DNA of 64,000 nucleotides from Arthrobacter sp. Bi26 (GCF_918697925.1 NZ_CAKKMF010000021.1:1-64000); one strand, 5' to 3'; counted from the stretch's first letter, positions 8,646-18,990 are shown. Numbers and translations: made by a program. The notes: generated by a model from the sequence alone, not told the origin.

Positions 8646-10020
8646 CTAGGCGATCGGGCGGACGTTCTGATTTGATCGGAAGAGGTTGATTGGGTCGTAT
8701 GTGGCTTTGACGGCGGCCAGGCGATCGTAGTTGGCGCCGTAGGCTGCTCTCACGCGCTCCTCCCCCTCCTGGCCCAGGTCGTTGACGTATACCCCGCTCG
8801 CGGCAAAGGGCTGCATCGCTTCGAAGAAGGCGCGGGCCCAGCCGATGTGGCGCTCCGTCGCTGCCGGGTCCGACCACTGGGCCAGGATGAGGAGTTCGCT
8901 CTGGGACCGGCGATGGGGAAATGCCGTGGCTGCCGGGTCGACCCGGGCGGCCACACCGTGCAGTTGCTGCATTCCGATGCCACTCGCCGCCGAGGGCATC
9001 TCGGACGCAAACTGGAGCAGGACATCGACGGCGTCGGCGGTGAAGTCGGTGAAGAAGCTCGATTTCCAGTAGTGGTTCTGGCCCGACGGAAAGTCCGCGT
9101 CGTGAGCGCTCTGCAGAACGACGTAGTCCGTTGGGACCACCACATCCAGGGCTGGGCCGAGATCGCGCAGCGGTCGGAGAGCCTGCTCCGCCTCATCGTG
9201 CTCGCCGCTCCAGCAGACGCCGACGCCGAAGACAGGGCGCCCCGAGCCGTCGGGCCCCAGGCTGGCCGACATCGAGAGTTCGTCGGGACAAGAGGCGGCG
9301 AACCCGGGGTAGAACCGCAGGACCTCCCTCGTCCGTTCGGCCGGGAATGAGAGCGCCCCGGCAAGGACCGGCCCGACGGGATGCAAAACGATACGTGAAC
9401 GAAGTAACGACGCCGAAGTTGCCGCCGCCTCCCCGGATGGCCCAGTAAAGGTCTGCGTGTTCGCCGGGGCTCACCGTCAGGAGCCTGCCATCGGAAGTCA
9501 CGATGTCGGCGGCGAGCACGTTGTCGCAGGCGAGCCCGTGCTTGCCGTTGAGCCAGCCGATGCCACCGCCGAGGGTCAGGCCGGCGATGCCGGTAACCGA
9601 GACGACTCCGAGCGGCGTGGCTAGGCCGTATGCCTGAGTGGCGACGTCAAGGTCGGCCAGGAGCGCACCCGCTCCAGCCACGGCGACGCGCCGTTCGGCA
9701 TCGATCCGCACGTTCTTCATGCCAGAGCACTCCAGCATGAGCCCATGGGCGCCGACGGCGTTCCCTGCCACGTTGTGACCGCCGCCCTTGATGGAAACAG
9801 GGAGATCGTTTTCCCGGGCGAAGGTCACCGCGCGGCGGATATCTTCGGCGTCAGCAGGGCGGACAATCACGTCCGGACGGCGGTCAATCATCGCGTTGAA
9901 GACCTTCCGGGCTTCGTCGTAGCCGAATTCTCCGGGACGGAGCAGCCGGCCACGGAGAGCCGAACTCAAGTCCTCAACGACGGATGGGTCAAGCGACGGT
10001 GAGGGGGTCTTGATAGCCAC
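8646..10020 (-). pseudogene. BBE-type FAD-binding oxidoreductase with one-base frameshift
   Basis: A berberine-bridge-enzyme-like oxidase of about 457 residues in two frames. The first part (10020 to about 9389) holds the PCMH-type FAD domain with both covalent attachment residues, His82 (GGGHNVAG) and Cys165 (HGLACDNV), and SFTYRF at the break. The second part (about 9384-8646) continues LHPVGPVLAG and ends with YDPINLFRSNQNVRP, the canonical BBE C-terminus. Deleting one base from the AAAA run at 9385-9388 restores an uninterrupted frame. It could be a real mutation or a base-calling error. Confidence 0.85.
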
Positions 10021-10077
10021 GCCAAGGCACCTTTCTCGATCGAGACCGTCAAGAACGCGCCCCCGCCGGCGTCGTCC

Positions 10078-10515
10078 TCATTTGACGGTCAGCGAGCCGT
10101 GCATGTTGGAGTGGTACGTGCAGTGAAACGCGTATGTGCCCGGCACGGAAGGCGCCTTGAATGTGGCCGTACCGCCGTTTTCCTTGACCTCTACATCGAA
10201 GAGTGTCGCATCCTGGTCTGCGGTCACCGTGTGCTCGGCAGTGTCCATGTTCACCACCTTCACCTCAGCACCGGGCGCGACCGAGCCAGGGATCTCGTAG
10301 GCGAATTTGCTGATCGTGATTGTCGCGGCGGCGGCGTTTGCCGGCCCTGAAGCGGTAGATCCCGCCGGGGCGGACGGTTCCATCGACATACTGGGAGAGG
10401 TCCCGGCCGTCGTGGCAGGGGCCGACGCCGGTGTTCCGCCGCCTCCGGCACAGCCGCTCAGCCCGATCAGGACCGTGGCCAGCACAAGTGCAGTCCGTGT
10501 CTTATTGGTTGTCAT
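10078..10515 (-). CDS. cupredoxin (plastocyanin-like) lipoprotein
   Basis: A 145-residue exported blue-copper protein. The signal peptide has a lipobox (LIGLSGCAG), followed by a Ser/Pro/Ala-rich linker (about residues 25-65) and a cupredoxin domain. Copper ligands are visible: His in TAEHTV, then Cys, His and Met in FHCTYHSNMHG. ATG at 10515 has GAGGA upstream; the longer reading to 10590 lacks a plausible signal peptide. It probably works as an extracytoplasmic electron carrier or copper-binding protein. It sits 57 bases downstream of the broken FAD oxidoreductase on the same strand. Confidence 0.9.
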   Translation of the reverse strand: MTTNKTRTALVLATVLIGLSGCAGGGGTPASAPATTAGTSPSMSMEPSAPAGSTASGPANAAAATITISKFAYEIPGSVAPGAEVKVVNMDTAEHTVTADQDATLFDVEVKENGGTATFKAPSVPGTYAFHCTYHSNMHGSLTVK

Positions 10516-10663
10516 GATGTGCCGTCCTCGACGCTGGAGGGGGCTGGGAAACAGCCCGGCTTCTTTCCATTCTGCAACCACCACCATCAAAAAGCACCAT
10601 CAAAAAGCACCCGCCAAATTGCACCGCCAAACCACGGGCCAACAGCGGGACGTCGTCGCCCCC

Positions 10664-11854
10664 TCAGCCAATCTTTCCGGCGTCTGCCAGCCGGTTGTTG
10701 AGCCGGTCCACCTCGTCGAGGACTTCTGTCGCCGCCCAGGCACGGCTGCGCTTTGACTGCGTGACCGGGGTGATGACCCCAGCATTGGAGAGCCTCTGCA
10801 GCGCGGCGTAGACGGAGCTTTCGGCGACGCCGGCAATATGGGCAGCGCTGTGGGCCTCGAACACGGGCCGCTCCAGAAGCCACGGAATGATCTTCTCGTC
10901 CGCGGATCCCCTGCGTGGCCTGGCCAGCTCCAGCCACATCGCCGGCAGGGCATCGAGTGCGGCCACGGATTCCCGGGCGGCGTCCGAGGTGCGGACCGCG
11001 GAACGGGCCAGGTAGAGCACGAACGGATCGGCGTCACCGGAGCGGTAGTTGTTGACGAGGCTGAAATACGTGTCGACGTCGGCGACCATCGCCGACGCGA
11101 TCGGGGTGACCGTGTTCTTTGTGAGCCCGCGACGCCGGGAAATCGCGCCGATCAAGGCCCGGCCGATCCGGCCATTGCCATCGGTGAAGGGGTGGATGGA
11201 TTCGAAGTGGGCGTGCGCGATCGCCGCCTGCGCCATGATCGGTACATCGCGGCGGTTGCAGAAGACCATCAGGTCCTCCATCAGGGCCGGCACGAGCTCC
11301 GGCGGGGGCGGGACGTGGATGGCCCCGCGCGGCGAATGGTCGCTGCCGCCGATCCAGTTCTGAACGTCCCTGAATTTGCCGGCGTGTGGGCCGTCCATCG
11401 GGTCCTCTTTCATGAGCGTGTGATGGGCACCCAGCATTGCCTCCAGCCGGATCTCCCCGGTTCGCCCGGCGTCGTCGATCATCCCTTGTACGGCGTCGGC
11501 TGCCGCCACCATGGAGCGGGCGTCATCACTGGCCTTGAGCCCGATCATGGCCCGGGCGTAGTCGTCACGGTTGGCGTTGACGTGCTCGATTTTAGAGGAG
11601 GAAACGGCCTCACTGCGGAGAAGGAACCCGCTGATGGCGGCCATCCGGGTGCCGGCCGTGACGTCCAGGGACGCTATGGCAACGGCGGCCTCCTCAAGGG
11701 CGACAATGGTCTCGCGCCCCGGATCGAACCAGCTCCGGGCGATCATGGGTGGCAGCGAGACGACAACCTCGGTGAATTCCCGGTCTTCGCGCGGCGGCCG
11801 CCCCGACGACTTCCACGGCATCGTCTTGCTGCCGTGCGCGGGCCAACGGGTCAT
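10664..11854 (-). CDS. Fic family protein with C-terminal winged helix
   Basis: A 396-residue Fic (AMPylase/UMPylase-like) protein. The catalytic motif HPFTDGNGRIGR lies at residues 221-232 and is intact. A class II-like N-terminal inhibitory helix is present (SSSKIEHV, residues 85-92) with EH where EG or EN is usual. The last ~70 residues look like a winged helix (AHIAGVAESSVYAALQRL). ATG at 11854 follows GGAGGATCC. Long Fic-wHTH proteins often regulate their own promoter, and an inverted repeat over the promoter (11870-11893) fits. The target protein is unknown. Confidence 0.92.
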   Translation of the reverse strand: MTRWPAHGSKTMPWKSSGRPPREDREFTEVVVSLPPMIARSWFDPGRETIVALEEAAVAIASLDVTAGTRMAAISGFLLRSEAVSSSKIEHVNANRDDYARAMIGLKASDDARSMVAAADAVQGMIDDAGRTGEIRLEAMLGAHHTLMKEDPMDGPHAGKFRDVQNWIGGSDHSPRGAIHVPPPPELVPALMEDLMVFCNRRDVPIMAQAAIAHAHFESIHPFTDGNGRIGRALIGAISRRRGLTKNTVTPIASAMVADVDTYFSLVNNYRSGDADPFVLYLARSAVRTSDAARESVAALDALPAMWLELARPRRGSADEKIIPWLLERPVFEAHSAAHIAGVAESSVYAALQRLSNAGVITPVTQSKRSRAWAATEVLDEVDRLNNRLADAGKIG

Positions 11855-11869
11855 GGATCCTCCGGAAGT

Positions 11870-11907
11870 CTAAATAGTCACCCTACTATTTAGATTTTAG
11901 GGGTCAA
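11870..11907 (-). promoter_or_regulatory. promoter and operator-like inverted repeat of the Fic gene
   Basis: A perfect 9-bp inverted repeat, CTAAATAGT (11870-11878) and ACTATTTAG (11885-11893), separated by 6 bases, lies 16 bases before the Fic start. On the minus strand TTGACC (11902-11907) and TAGGGT (11880-11885) are spaced by 16 bases and look like -35/-10 boxes. The repeat therefore covers the -10 and spacer, where a repressor would act. Confidence 0.55.
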
Positions 11908-11973
11908 ACATGAATAGTGCGACGATATGCTGGGGAAACCGCCACCCGCGTCCCGCAACGCGGGATCTTTCCT

Positions 11974-12855
11974 TCAGCCGGAGTGGGAGGCGACGACGGG
12001 AATCTCGGCGGTGGACGTCGCAGCCCAGCTGGCCAGCAGTTTCAGGCGCTCCTCGGTCGCGGAGCCGGGTTCGGCGGTGTAAGCGAACATTGTCCAGCCG
12101 GGGTTGGCCGGCAGCTCCATCGCCTCGTACGTGAGTTCGAGATCGCCGACCACGGGGTGATGGATACGTTTGAAGCCGGTTCTGTGAAGCCGAACATTGT
12201 GGGCTGCCCAGCGGGTACGGAAGTCCTCGCTGCGCGTCGCAAGCTCCCCGACCAGATCCGAGAGTCCCTTGTCGTGCGGGTCCTGGCCCGCGGAGCTGCG
12301 CAGGACGGCGACGATATCGTTGGCGCTCCGCTCCCAGTCGGGAAAGAAGCTCCGGGCCTCCGGATAGAGGAACACGAAGCGGGCGCTGTTGGCGGGCCGG
12401 GCACTGCCGGTCAGCAGGGGCGCGTACAGTGCACGGCCGAGCGCGTTGGCGGTGATGAAGTCCATGCGTTCGTTGCGCACCCAGACGGGCGCACCAGTAA
12501 TGGAGTCCACGAACCGTTGCAGGCTGGGCCGCACCTCCTGCGGCTTCGCCGGACGCCGGCGGCGGGCCGGCCCGGGCTGCGCGGCACGGGCGAGAGCGAA
12601 CAGGTGCGCGGTCTCGGCTTCGTCCAGCCTCAAGGCGTGCGCAATGGATTCCAGTACTTCATCGGAGACCCCGCTGAGGTTTCCGCGTTCCAAACGCGCG
12701 TAGTAGTCGACGCTGACCGAGGCCAGGGTCGCCACCTCCTCGCGGCGCAGCCCCGGGACGCGGCGGTTGCTCCCGACGATCAGATTCACCTGTTCCGGTG
12801 TCACTTTCGCGCGGCGCGTGCGCAGGAACTCACTCACATCATTTCGGCTCTCCAT
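11974..12855 (-). CDS. XRE-family regulator with MmyB-like ligand-binding domain
   Basis: A 293-residue regulator closely similar in plan to the one at 2473. It has an N-terminal HTH (LRREEVATLASVSVDYYARLE, about residues 36-56) and an MmyB-like PAS domain (about 105-265). It is divergent from the MFS exporter at 13062 with a 206-base intergenic space. It is likely a ligand-responsive repressor of that exporter, inferred from orientation only. Confidence 0.9.
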   Translation of the reverse strand: MESRNDVSEFLRTRRAKVTPEQVNLIVGSNRRVPGLRREEVATLASVSVDYYARLERGNLSGVSDEVLESIAHALRLDEAETAHLFALARAAQPGPARRRRPAKPQEVRPSLQRFVDSITGAPVWVRNERMDFITANALGRALYAPLLTGSARPANSARFVFLYPEARSFFPDWERSANDIVAVLRSSAGQDPHDKGLSDLVGELATRSEDFRTRWAAHNVRLHRTGFKRIHHPVVGDLELTYEAMELPANPGWTMFAYTAEPGSATEERLKLLASWAATSTAEIPVVASHSG

Positions 12856-13061
12856 GCTTTCAGGCTACGGCCGGTGATGGAAGTGTGGGAGGGCCTGTCA
12901 GTACACCTCTCGGCGCGGGAACCGGGGCTGAAGGGTGGTCTGGGAGTGCGTGGACCAGCAGTGACTCCCGCTCCGTGGCTTTCTGCGGTGTTGTTGATAG
13001 TGCGGGCCGCCGCCTGACCGACTTTCAGAAACACCACACCATCCGACCACGAAGGACCACC

Positions 13062-14525
13062 GTGCCCGCCACCACAGCCGCGTCCGCCACCCGGGTCCGC
13101 CCGACGGCGATCCTGGCGATCATCCTTGTCAGCTACTTCATGATCATCCTGGACAACTCGATCATCTTCACAGGCCTGCCCAGAATCCAGGCTGAAATGG
13201 ACCTTTCGGCCACCGCACTGTCCTGGGTCCAGAACGCGTACACGCTGGTGTTCGGCGGACTGCTGCTGCTCGGGGCCCGCCTCGGCGACATTCTGGGCCG
13301 CCGTCGCGTGTTCATCGGCGCTCTCGCGGTCTTCGCCCTTGCGTCCCTTCTGGTCGCAGCCGCCCCCAGCGACGAGTGGCTGATTACTGCTCGGGCACTC
13401 CAGGGAATTGGCGCAGCAGTCGTGGCCCCCTCCTCGCTCTCTCTGCTGACGGCTACGTTCGCTGCCGGCCGGGAGCGCACCCGCGCCGTGGCATCCTACG
13501 GCGCCGTCGCGGGAATCGGGGCCAGCCTGGGCCTCGTCGTCGGCGGCGCGCTTGCCGAATGGGTTTCCTGGCGGGCGGGGTTCTACGTGAACGTGCCCAT
13601 CGGAATCGCCATGATCATCGCCGCGGTCAGGTTCATCCCGGAATCCCCGCGGGCCTCCGGCCGCTTCGATTTCACCGGCGCCGTGGCGTCGACCCTTGGC
13701 ATGGGCGCCCTCGTCTTCGCGATCGTCAACTCCGTCGACGCCGGCTGGGCGGCGCCCGAAACGGCCACGGCCCTGATCGTGGCAGCGTTGCTGCTAGGCC
13801 TGCTGGTCCTCAACGAATGGAAGGTCAAGCAGCCGATCATGCCGCTGCACCTCTTCGCCATCCGGGAACGGGCCGGCGCCTACTACACAGCGCGCCTCCT
13901 CTTCGCCGGCACTATGATCGGCTTCTTCTTCTTCACCACCCAGTTCCTGCAGGGCGTCTACGGCTACAACCCGCTCCAGGCCGGCGTCGCATTCCTCCCC
14001 ATGACGATCGTGAACTTCTTCGTCGCGCTGGGCGTCCCGCGGCTCACCCACCGGTTCGGCAACGCGATTCTGCTCGCTGCCGGGCTTGCCGTAACCCTTG
14101 GCGGCGTGTTCTGGCTGAGCAGGATCACCGCCGCGACCCCGTACCTCACCGGGGTTGCAATGCCGCTGGTGCTGATCGGAATCGGCCAGGGCCTCGCCTT
14201 CGCCCCGCTCACGGCCGCGGGGCTCGCGGGAGTCACCGCCAAGGACGCCGGAGCAGCCTCGGGGCTCGTCAACACTTCGCACCAGCTCGGCAGCGCCCTC
14301 GGCGTCGGTGTCCTCGTCGCGCTCTCGGCCAACGCCGGCTCGCTCGCCGCCAGCGCGGCGGTCGCCTACACGGGCGGTTCCGGCATGCTGGCAGCGGCCC
14401 TGGCGGCCGTCCTCATCCTCATCGTCCCGGCCGAGCGATCGGCCCGGCGCGCCGCCCGTGCCAGGTCCGCCCCTTCCAAGGGCCCCTTGCTGACACCCGT
14501 TCAATCAAACCGGAGCACACCATGA
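13062..14525 (+). CDS. MFS transporter, DHA2-type drug/proton antiporter
   Basis: A 487-residue integral membrane protein with about 14 predicted membrane segments. Motif A-like GARLGDILGRRR follows TM2. The TM1 signature (MIILDNSIIFTGLPRIQ) and TM5 motif-C-like glycine-rich segment (GAVAGIGASLGLVVGG) mark the EmrB/QacA-type exporters. GTG at 13062 is used because GAAGGA lies 6 bases upstream; the longer open frame upstream is not membrane-like. Its end overlaps the next gene by ATGA. The substrate is unknown. Confidence 0.9.
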   Translation: MPATTAASATRVRPTAILAIILVSYFMIILDNSIIFTGLPRIQAEMDLSATALSWVQNAYTLVFGGLLLLGARLGDILGRRRVFIGALAVFALASLLVAAAPSDEWLITARALQGIGAAVVAPSSLSLLTATFAAGRERTRAVASYGAVAGIGASLGLVVGGALAEWVSWRAGFYVNVPIGIAMIIAAVRFIPESPRASGRFDFTGAVASTLGMGALVFAIVNSVDAGWAAPETATALIVAALLLGLLVLNEWKVKQPIMPLHLFAIRERAGAYYTARLLFAGTMIGFFFFTTQFLQGVYGYNPLQAGVAFLPMTIVNFFVALGVPRLTHRFGNAILLAAGLAVTLGGVFWLSRITAATPYLTGVAMPLVLIGIGQGLAFAPLTAAGLAGVTAKDAGAASGLVNTSHQLGSALGVGVLVALSANAGSLAASAAVAYTGGSGMLAAALAAVLILIVPAERSARRAARARSAPSKGPLLTPVQSNRSTP

Positions 14526-14917
14526 CAAACGACACTGGCAACTACGAGCCTTCGGATGCCGCAGCGGCCATCAAGAAGGCCAACGCTGATCTGAACCGCT
14601 GGATGGTCCAGGGACGCACTGACCGGCTCGAGGAGTTGCTCGACGACGGCTTCGTCCTTGTACATATCACCGGGTACGTGCAGTCCAAGGCCGAGTGGCT
14701 GGCGCAGATTGACTCCGGCGAAATGACCTACCACGGCATCCGTGAGCAGTCGGTCAAGGTTGAGGTCCACGGCGATACGGCCGTCCTTGTCGCCAGAAAT
14801 CTCGTCGACGCAACGATCTGGGGGTCACGGGCGACGTGGCCCCTGGAAATGACGACGCCGTTCGCGAAGCAGGAAGGACGCTGGCGGCCGACGCGCTCCC
14901 GCGCCATCACCTACTAA
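14522..14917 (+). CDS. SnoaL/NTF2-like (DUF4440-type) protein
   Basis: A 131-residue protein of the NTF2-like fold. It has an N-terminal helix (AAIKKANADLNRWM), the LEELLDDGFVLVHITG strand region, and a final segment GRWRPTRSRAITY in place of the usual W..Y..R ending. Its ATG overlaps the MFS stop (ATGA), so it is translationally coupled to the exporter. The family covers small-molecule binding proteins and isomerases; no catalytic residues could be assigned. Confidence 0.8.
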   Translation: MTNDTGNYEPSDAAAAIKKANADLNRWMVQGRTDRLEELLDDGFVLVHITGYVQSKAEWLAQIDSGEMTYHGIREQSVKVEVHGDTAVLVARNLVDATIWGSRATWPLEMTTPFAKQEGRWRPTRSRAITY

Positions 14918-14992
14918 CGGTCGGCGCGTAGCGGCAGAAGGAAAGGCAGAAGCACGCCGTCGAGCGCGCCGGCCGCGTCCGCTTCCAGCCGC

Positions 14993-15385
14993 CTAGCGCT
15001 GAAAGGCTTCCCGAACGTCCGGCGGCGTAGCTTCCTGTATCACCCAGCGGTTGCCGTCCGGGTCGCTGAAGTAGGCGAAGGCGATTCCACCGATGTCTTG
15101 GACGTCGCTGATCTCTGCTCCCCGCCGGAGTAGCTCAGCCCGTGCCGATGCCATGTCGGGGACCACCAACTGCAGTCCTTCCAGGCTGCCCGGCGGCATG
15201 CTGGTCATTCCCGTGCCGATGACGATGGAGGCGGCGGAGCCGGGCGGCGTGAGTTGGACAACCCTCATGCCCGGTATGTATTCGACATCATGGTCCAGGG
15301 CGAACCCGAGCCGGTCTGTGTAGAACGACTTGGCCTTGTCCACATCACTGACGGGTACTTGCACGACCTCGAGGCGCATCTCCAT
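14993..15385 (-). CDS. VOC (glyoxalase/bleomycin-resistance fold) protein
   Basis: A 130-residue vicinal-oxygen-chelate protein with two beta-alpha-beta-beta-beta halves. The first is RLEVVQVPVSDVDKAKSFYTD and the second starts LEGLQLVVPDMASARAELL, ending in AYFSDPDGNRWVIQE. The final glutamate is the usual metal ligand position. ATG 15385 or the in-frame ATG at 15379 may be the start; neither has a strong Shine-Dalgarno. Substrate unknown. Confidence 0.85.
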   Translation of the reverse strand: MEMRLEVVQVPVSDVDKAKSFYTDRLGFALDHDVEYIPGMRVVQLTPPGSAASIVIGTGMTSMPPGSLEGLQLVVPDMASARAELLRRGAEISDVQDIGGIAFAYFSDPDGNRWVIQEATPPDVREAFQR

Positions 15386-15583
15386 GCGCCTTACAGTACC
15401 CCGGTTTGCACGTACGCACGGGGGCCGAGGATCAGTCGAGGAATTCGGGACGGCGTTCCTTCGATCTCGTGATGGGAGTGCTAGTTTTGCCGCAAGACGC
15501 GCTTCCCGGGACGAACCGGCAGTGACAGCCGTGTGCCCGCCGCTCGCGAGATTGCTTGGGACTGGACAGGGGACTGGTTTTTG

Positions 15584-15970
15584 ATGGCAGTTGATCAGCT
15601 TTTCGCAACACTCGCCTGCGCCCTTCTAGCCGGCTTGGCCATCTTCCAGGCCGCACTCATCGGTGGAGCTCCGCTCGGGAGGATGGCGTGGGGCGGACAA
15701 CACCGTATCCTGCCTGCCAAACTCAGAATCGGGAGCGCCCTGTCCATAGCTGCGTATGCCCTTTTCGCCTATGTAGCGCTGGCCAAGGCCGGCCTTGTCC
15801 TGCCGTTGGTCAGCGAAGCCTTTACTTCAATCACTGTGTGGGTGATGACGGCATACTTCGCGCTCGGCGTCGTCATGAACGGGATCTCCCGCAGCAAACC
15901 CGAACGCCTCGTCATGACCCCCACAGCGCTGGCCCTCGCAGCCACCTACCTGGTCCTTGCACTTCACTGA
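15584..15970 (+). CDS. small multi-pass membrane protein, function unknown
   Basis: A 128-residue hydrophobic protein with four likely membrane helices (about residues 5-27, 47-67, 76-96 and 106-126). AGGGGAC lies about 10 bases before the ATG. No family was recognised. The length and regular helices make it a convincing coding gene. Confidence 0.7.
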   Translation: MAVDQLFATLACALLAGLAIFQAALIGGAPLGRMAWGGQHRILPAKLRIGSALSIAAYALFAYVALAKAGLVLPLVSEAFTSITVWVMTAYFALGVVMNGISRSKPERLVMTPTALALAATYLVLALH

Positions 15971-16061
15971 GCTCCGGCCTGGGGCTGCGGGATCCCTTGA
16001 GGGGTGCCCTGCCGGTACACCTTTCACCAGGGTCTCCCACGTGGCCGCAACGGCAAGTTGA

Positions 16062-17096
<1,035 letters not shown>

Positions 17097-17132
17097 CACG
17101 GGCGAAAATGCGCCCTCAGGACGGCCGGCCGG

Positions 17133-17525
17133 TCAGGCCTGGCTCAGCGCCTTGGCCTTGACAGCGTCGAACTCGCTCTGGGTCAGCGTGCCGGCGTCGA
17201 GGAGCTCCTTGGCCTTGGCGATTTCCTGGGTGGGGGATGCTGTGGCGACGGAGCGGATGTACTCGTTAGTGGCGGCTTGGGCCTGTTGTGCACTCCTGGC
17301 CTGGCGCTCGGCCATGCTGCGGCCCCGCGCGATCAGGTACACAAGAACCGTGAGGAACGGCACGAAGACGAGGAAAATGATCCACACGGCCTTGAGCCAG
17401 CCGTTGAGCTCGTGGTCCCGGAAAATGTCGGTGATAACTGCAAACAGCGCGAAAAGGTAGGCGACGAACGCGAATCCCCAAAAGAACAGCCAAATGACGC
17501 TCCAGAATTGCTCCACGGGAGCCAT
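17133..17525 (-). CDS. PLDc_N/SHOCT-domain membrane protein
   Basis: About 130 residues from ATG 17525 (an ATG at 17555 adds 10 residues). It has two membrane helices (about residues 8-30 and 42-62), matching the PLDc_N-type arrangement. A short charged linker follows, then a C-terminal SHOCT motif (IAKAKELLDAGTLTQSEFDAVK). The SHOCT module is thought to mediate oligomerisation. A shortened relative is at 49851. Confidence 0.85.
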   Translation of the reverse strand: MAPVEQFWSVIWLFFWGFAFVAYLFALFAVITDIFRDHELNGWLKAVWIIFLVFVPFLTVLVYLIARGRSMAERQARSAQQAQAATNEYIRSVATASPTQEIAKAKELLDAGTLTQSEFDAVKAKALSQA

Positions 17526-17631
17526 CCTTTCGTTCTGAGGAAGCCCTGCTGGCATTCCTTACGCGCCAAGGTAGTCCGCCGGCATATCCGCTGTAAGGAC
17601 CATAAGGCCTGAATTTGCCGAGGTGGCGGGC

Positions 17632-17787
17632 CTAGAAGAAGTGCAGCTCACTGGCCGCGTCCGGGGAAGGATGCACCACGGGAGCTTGGCCCAGTTCGAG
17701 CAGGATGTCGTTAATGCTCAGCTGGCCGTCCAGCTGAGGATCCAGCTGCACCGGGACAACAGCCTCCGGAACGGCGTCGCTACTCAT
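17632..17787 (-). CDS. possible 51-residue small protein
   Basis: A short acidic frame from ATG 17787 (MSSDAVPEAVV...) to a stop at 17632. Its composition is protein-like and it has an amphipathic segment LSINDILLELG. No strong Shine-Dalgarno and no known family, so this is only a possibility. Confidence 0.35.
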   Translation of the reverse strand: MSSDAVPEAVVPVQLDPQLDGQLSINDILLELGQAPVVHPSPDAASELHFF

Positions 17788-17926
17788 GCCACGATCATAT
17801 GTGCGGACCGCCCCGGAGCCCGCGGGCCACGCCGACCGGGGGTCAGGGCGGGCCTGGCCCGGTCCGCCGCACCGGAATACGGCGCGGCGGACCAACCGGC
17901 GCCGGGCGCCGGGGGCATAAGTGGCG

Positions 17927-18403
17927 TCAGTCGCCGTCGTAAGCGGACTGAAGGGCGGCGATGTCCAGCTTGCGCATTCCGAGCATCGCCTGCATGGCGC
18001 GCTGGGCGCCGTCGGGGTCGGGGCCACCGATCAGTTGTCCCAGCACGGCCGGCACAACCTGCCACGAGACCCCGTACCGGTCCTTGAGCCAACCGCACTG
18101 GCTTTCCTGGCCGCCGTCGGTCAGGGCCGACCAGTACCGGTCCACTTCTTCCTGCGACGCGCAGTCGATGACAAAGGACACCGCCTCCGTGAAGGTGAAG
18201 GCCGGTCCCCCGTTCAATGCCGTGAAGGTACGCCCGTCAACCTGGAAACGGACGGTAATCGCCTGGCCGGCCGGCCCGGGACCGCCCTCGCCATACCGGG
18301 AGACGTCGAGGATTTTGCCGCCGTCGAAGACGGAGACGTAGTATTCGGCGGCTTCCTCGGCCTGGCTGTCGAACCACAGGCAGGTGGTGATTTTTTCGCT
18401 CAC
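17927..18403 (-). CDS. PhnB-like VOC family protein
   Basis: A 158-residue protein of the PhnB/3-demethylubiquinone methyltransferase-like VOC group. Typical segments are TTCLWFDSQAEEAAEYYVSVF at the N-terminus, CASQEEVDRYWSALTDGG, and GWLKDRYGVSWQVVP. The GTG start at 18403 has AGGGGAGC upstream. Despite the common database name, these proteins are not methyltransferases; their role is generally unknown. Confidence 0.9.
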   Translation of the reverse strand: MSEKITTCLWFDSQAEEAAEYYVSVFDGGKILDVSRYGEGGPGPAGQAITVRFQVDGRTFTALNGGPAFTFTEAVSFVIDCASQEEVDRYWSALTDGGQESQCGWLKDRYGVSWQVVPAVLGQLIGGPDPDGAQRAMQAMLGMRKLDIAALQSAYDGD

Positions 18404-18546
18404 AGCGCTCCCCTTGCGTTCGCCCGTGCCACCGGCTGGCTCCGGCGGCGATCAGCGGCATGGGACCGAGCCTAGCCCCACGGTGATTTCACGCACAACG
18501 ACTTCCGCCGGCCGGACGTCATCCGGACGGGACTAGGCTTGGTTGT

Positions 18547-18990
18547 ATGCCTTCTCCAACACCCAGACTCCCCCGTCCGTCCGCCCAGGATGCTTCCAGT
18601 ACGGGCCTTCGGCCCGCGCAGACAGCCGCACTGGCCGCCTCCGCTGATGCGCTCCTGATCCTGCTCTTCGCGGCGATTGGGCGCGACGCGCACCAGCGGG
18701 GGGAAATCATCACCGGCGTCTTTGCGACGGCGTGGCCGTTCCTGGTGGGCGCGGCACTGGCATGGCTCGCCCTCCGGCTGTGGCATGACCCCCTGCGGGT
18801 GTGGCCCGCCGGCGTCGCCGTCTGGCTCGGAACTGTCGGCGTCGGCATGATCCTGCGAGCCGTCACCGGGCAGACAGTGGTGCTGCCTTTCATCATCGTC
18901 GCCCTGGTGAGCCTGGGCGTTTTCCTCCTGGGTTACCGCCTTGTGGCCGCAGGGGTGCGGCGGTTGCGTTCACGCCGCCGCCAGGGCTGA
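18547..18990 (+). CDS. DUF3054 membrane protein
   Basis: A 147-residue protein with four predicted membrane helices and a positively charged C-terminus (RRLRSRRRQG). The sequence IGRDAHQRGEIITGVFATAWPF is the conserved DUF3054 region, found mainly in actinobacteria. Function unknown. Confidence 0.85.
   Translation: MPSPTPRLPRPSAQDASSTGLRPAQTAALAASADALLILLFAAIGRDAHQRGEIITGVFATAWPFLVGAALAWLALRLWHDPLRVWPAGVAVWLGTVGVGMILRAVTGQTVVLPFIIVALVSLGVFLLGYRLVAAGVRRLRSRRRQG

Noticed and set aside
11917-13017. A 366-codon plus-strand frame
   Set aside because: Antisense of the XRE/MmyB regulator.
13376-14917. A 513-codon frame overlapping the MFS gene
   Set aside because: Arg/Pro/Ala-rich out-of-frame reading of the transporter; only its end coincides with the real NTF2-like gene.
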